Of a DNA stretch of 14,684 nucleotides, positions 14,021 through 14,684 are shown piece after piece. Below the pieces are notes generated by a model, which did no database searches, was not told where the DNA came from, and saw only the letters and a program-made list of their open reading frames with translations. Source of the stretch: Darwinibacter acetoxidans_A (GTDB lineage: Bacteria > Bacillota > Limnochordia > Darwinibacteriales > Darwinibacteriaceae); contig JBHGWS010000028.1 of assembly GCA_041936745.1 (NCBI GenBank), positions 1-14,684 on the forward strand. Reading direction: 5' to 3'. The stretch's first letter is position 1. Every line of letters starts with the position of its first letter. Both the position numbers and the translations under genes were made by a program.

Positions 14021-14242
14021 TCACCCCCCTAATCGACCTAATAAGTTCAAGAGCCCGGTAGAAAGCACGTCGACAGCACCGCTGAAAAGAGCAACTATTA
14101 CTCCGGTAACTATCACAACAATCGTGTAAGTAACCAATTCCTTGCGGTTAGGCCACGACACCTTGCGCACTTCCGATCTTACTTCACGAAAAAATTTGCT
14201 TATCTTATTCAAAAACACGGGCTTTTTAGGCAATGTTACCAT
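14021..14242 (-). CDS. secE: Preprotein translocase subunit SecE
   Basis: SecE clamps the two halves of the SecY channel in the cytoplasmic membrane and is essential for protein export. The product is 73 residues, the short single-span form typical of Gram-positive bacteria. A cytoplasmic amphipathic segment (FFREVRSEVRKVSWPNRKEL, with the conserved KVSWP motif) precedes one transmembrane helix (YTIVVIVTGVIVALFSGAV). I prefer the ATG at 14240-14242, because AAAGGATGTGA, nearly the full complement of the 16S tail, ends five bases before it. A GTG at 14251 would add three residues but has no well-spaced ribosome binding site. The gene follows rpmG closely and precedes nusG by 27 bases, as expected for a co-transcribed rpmG-secE-nusG unit. 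Confidence 0.96.
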   Translation of the reverse strand: MVTLPKKPVFLNKISKFFREVRSEVRKVSWPNRKELVTYTIVVIVTGVIVALFSGAVDVLSTGLLNLLGRLGG

Positions 14243-14263
14243 ATTCCTCACATCCTTTGCACC

Positions 14264-14413
14264 CTAGCGGGTTTCTTTGTGAATGGTATGGGTCCTGCAG
14301 GTACTGCAATACTTTTTTAATTCAATGCGGTCCGGGTCGTTTCTTCTGTTCTTCTTCGTACGATAATTCCGGTTCTTGCATTGGCTGCATTCAAGCGTAA
14401 TGCCGATCCGCAC
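14264..14413 (-). CDS. rpmG: 50S ribosomal protein L33
   Basis: L33 is a small 50S protein near the E site. The 49-residue product reads VRIGITLECSQCKNRNYRTK and continues to the C-terminal HTIHKETR; it is too short to be picked up by a length-filtered gene search. It is the zinc-binding form, with two CxxC pairs (CSQC at residues 9-12 and CSTC at 36-39). The start is GTG at 14411-14413, six bases after GGAGGTG, and the stop is TAG at 14264-14266. It is the first gene after a strong promoter, with only about 28 nt of leader, and lies a few bases ahead of secE, the common rpmG-secE-nusG order. Confidence 0.96.
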   Translation of the reverse strand: MRIGITLECSQCKNRNYRTKKNRRNDPDRIELKKYCSTCRTHTIHKETR

Positions 14414-14440
14414 AGCTGCCACCTCCAGACAGTCGAAATA

Positions 14441-14476
14441 CCATTAGAATTTAACACATTTTAGATCTGGTGTCAA
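14441..14476 (-). promoter_or_regulatory. Sigma-A-type promoter for rpmG-secE-nusG-rplKA
   Basis: A perfect -35 TTGACA (14471-14476) and a -10 TAAATT (14448-14453) are 17 bases apart, and a TG one base before the -10 box gives an extended -10. The predicted start is near 14441-14442. It lies just downstream of the tuf terminator, so it opens a new transcription unit. Confidence 0.83.
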
Positions 14477-14490
14477 CACCCCGGCAGCCG

Positions 14491-14519
14491 CAAAAGAAAG
14501 AAGGGGGCAAACCCCCTTC
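14491..14519 (-). terminator. Intrinsic terminator after tuf
   Basis: Arms at 14500-14507 and 14512-14519 pair perfectly (8 bp, five consecutive G-C pairs, 4-nt loop) and are followed on the minus strand by TTTCTTTTG. It begins 17 bases after the tuf stop codon. Confidence 0.88.
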
Positions 14520-14536
14520 CCGGTTTAGGGTTGTTG

Positions 14537-14684
14537 TTACTCCAGAATTTTAGTTACAACGCCCGCTCCCACGGTCCGGCCGCCTTCACGCACTGCAAAG
14601 CGCAGCCCTTCTTCCATGGCGATGGGAGTTATCAATTCACCGATTAAGTTCGTGTTGTCGCCGGGCATAATCATTTCTGTGCCT
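14537..14684 (-). CDS. tuf: Elongation factor Tu, C-terminal fragment (runs off the right edge)
   Basis: Only the last 49 codons are present. They encode the end of EF-Tu domain 3: GTEMIMPGDNTNLIGELITP, then IAMEEGLRFAVREGGRTVGA and GVVTKILE, closely matching the family consensus to the final residue. The stop is TAA at 14537-14539. The gene is followed by an intrinsic terminator and then by the rpmG promoter, so it is transcribed apart from the genes to its left. With the tuf start at the left edge of the window, this shows that two tuf loci flank the cluster, the arrangement known as tufA (after fusA) and tufB (before the secE-nusG region) in other bacteria. The two fragments do not overlap in the protein, so their identity cannot be compared here. 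Confidence 0.97.
   Translation of the reverse strand, partial: GTEMIMPGDNTNLIGELITPIAMEEGLRFAVREGGRTVGAGVVTKILE

Noticed and set aside
14414..14536. tRNA gene between tuf and rpmG, as seen in some bacteria
   Set aside because: No cloverleaf or conserved T-arm sequence is present; the stretch is explained by a terminator and a promoter.

Overview
The window is a bacterial core-genome segment in which every gene lies on the minus strand. It runs from the rif-type transcription/translation cluster into the str operon. Read 5' to 3' on the minus strand (right to left), the order is: tuf (3' end only), rpmG, secE, nusG, rplK, rplA, rplJ, rplL, rpoB, rpoC, an L7Ae/YbxF-family gene, rpsL, rpsG, fusA, tuf (5' end only). 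The L7Ae-family gene between rpoC and rpsL, the 138-residue S12, the compact beta and beta' subunits without large lineage inserts, and the strong AAAGGAGG-type ribosome binding sites point to a Firmicute. A Clostridia or Peptococcaceae-like lineage is my best guess, but the window alone does not fix the genus.

Region by region: 14420-14684 holds the end of one tuf, its intrinsic terminator and a new promoter. 12190-14413 holds rpmG-secE-nusG-rplK-rplA, with two near-identical hairpins, one before rplK and one before rplA, that mimic the L1 binding site of 23S rRNA. 11053-12187 holds the rplJ promoter, an L10-leader RNA ending in an attenuator, and rplJ-rplL. 10790-11052 is the longest non-coding stretch (263 bases); it holds a hairpin terminator, a promoter overlapping its edge and a leader of about 180 nt for rpoB. 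3659-10789 is rpoB-rpoC. 3604-3639 is a strong promoter for the L7Ae-rpsL-rpsG-fusA-tuf unit, with a hairpin at the predicted mRNA 5' end. 2270-2368, between rpsG and fusA, can fold in two mutually exclusive ways.

Together the genes encode the RNA polymerase catalytic core (beta, beta'), an elongation regulator (NusG), the ribosomal L1 stalk and L12 stalk base (L11, L1, L10, L7/L12), L33, parts of the 30S subunit (S12, S7), both major elongation factors (EF-G, EF-Tu) and a Sec translocon subunit. I see no mobile elements, CRISPR arrays, tRNAs, rRNAs, frameshifts or foreign genes. I did not find a new protein system. What repays attention is the cis-regulatory RNA between the genes, above all the paired L1-mimic hairpins and the bistable rpsG-fusA spacer. 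Four clear sigma-A-type promoters all have 17-bp spacers.
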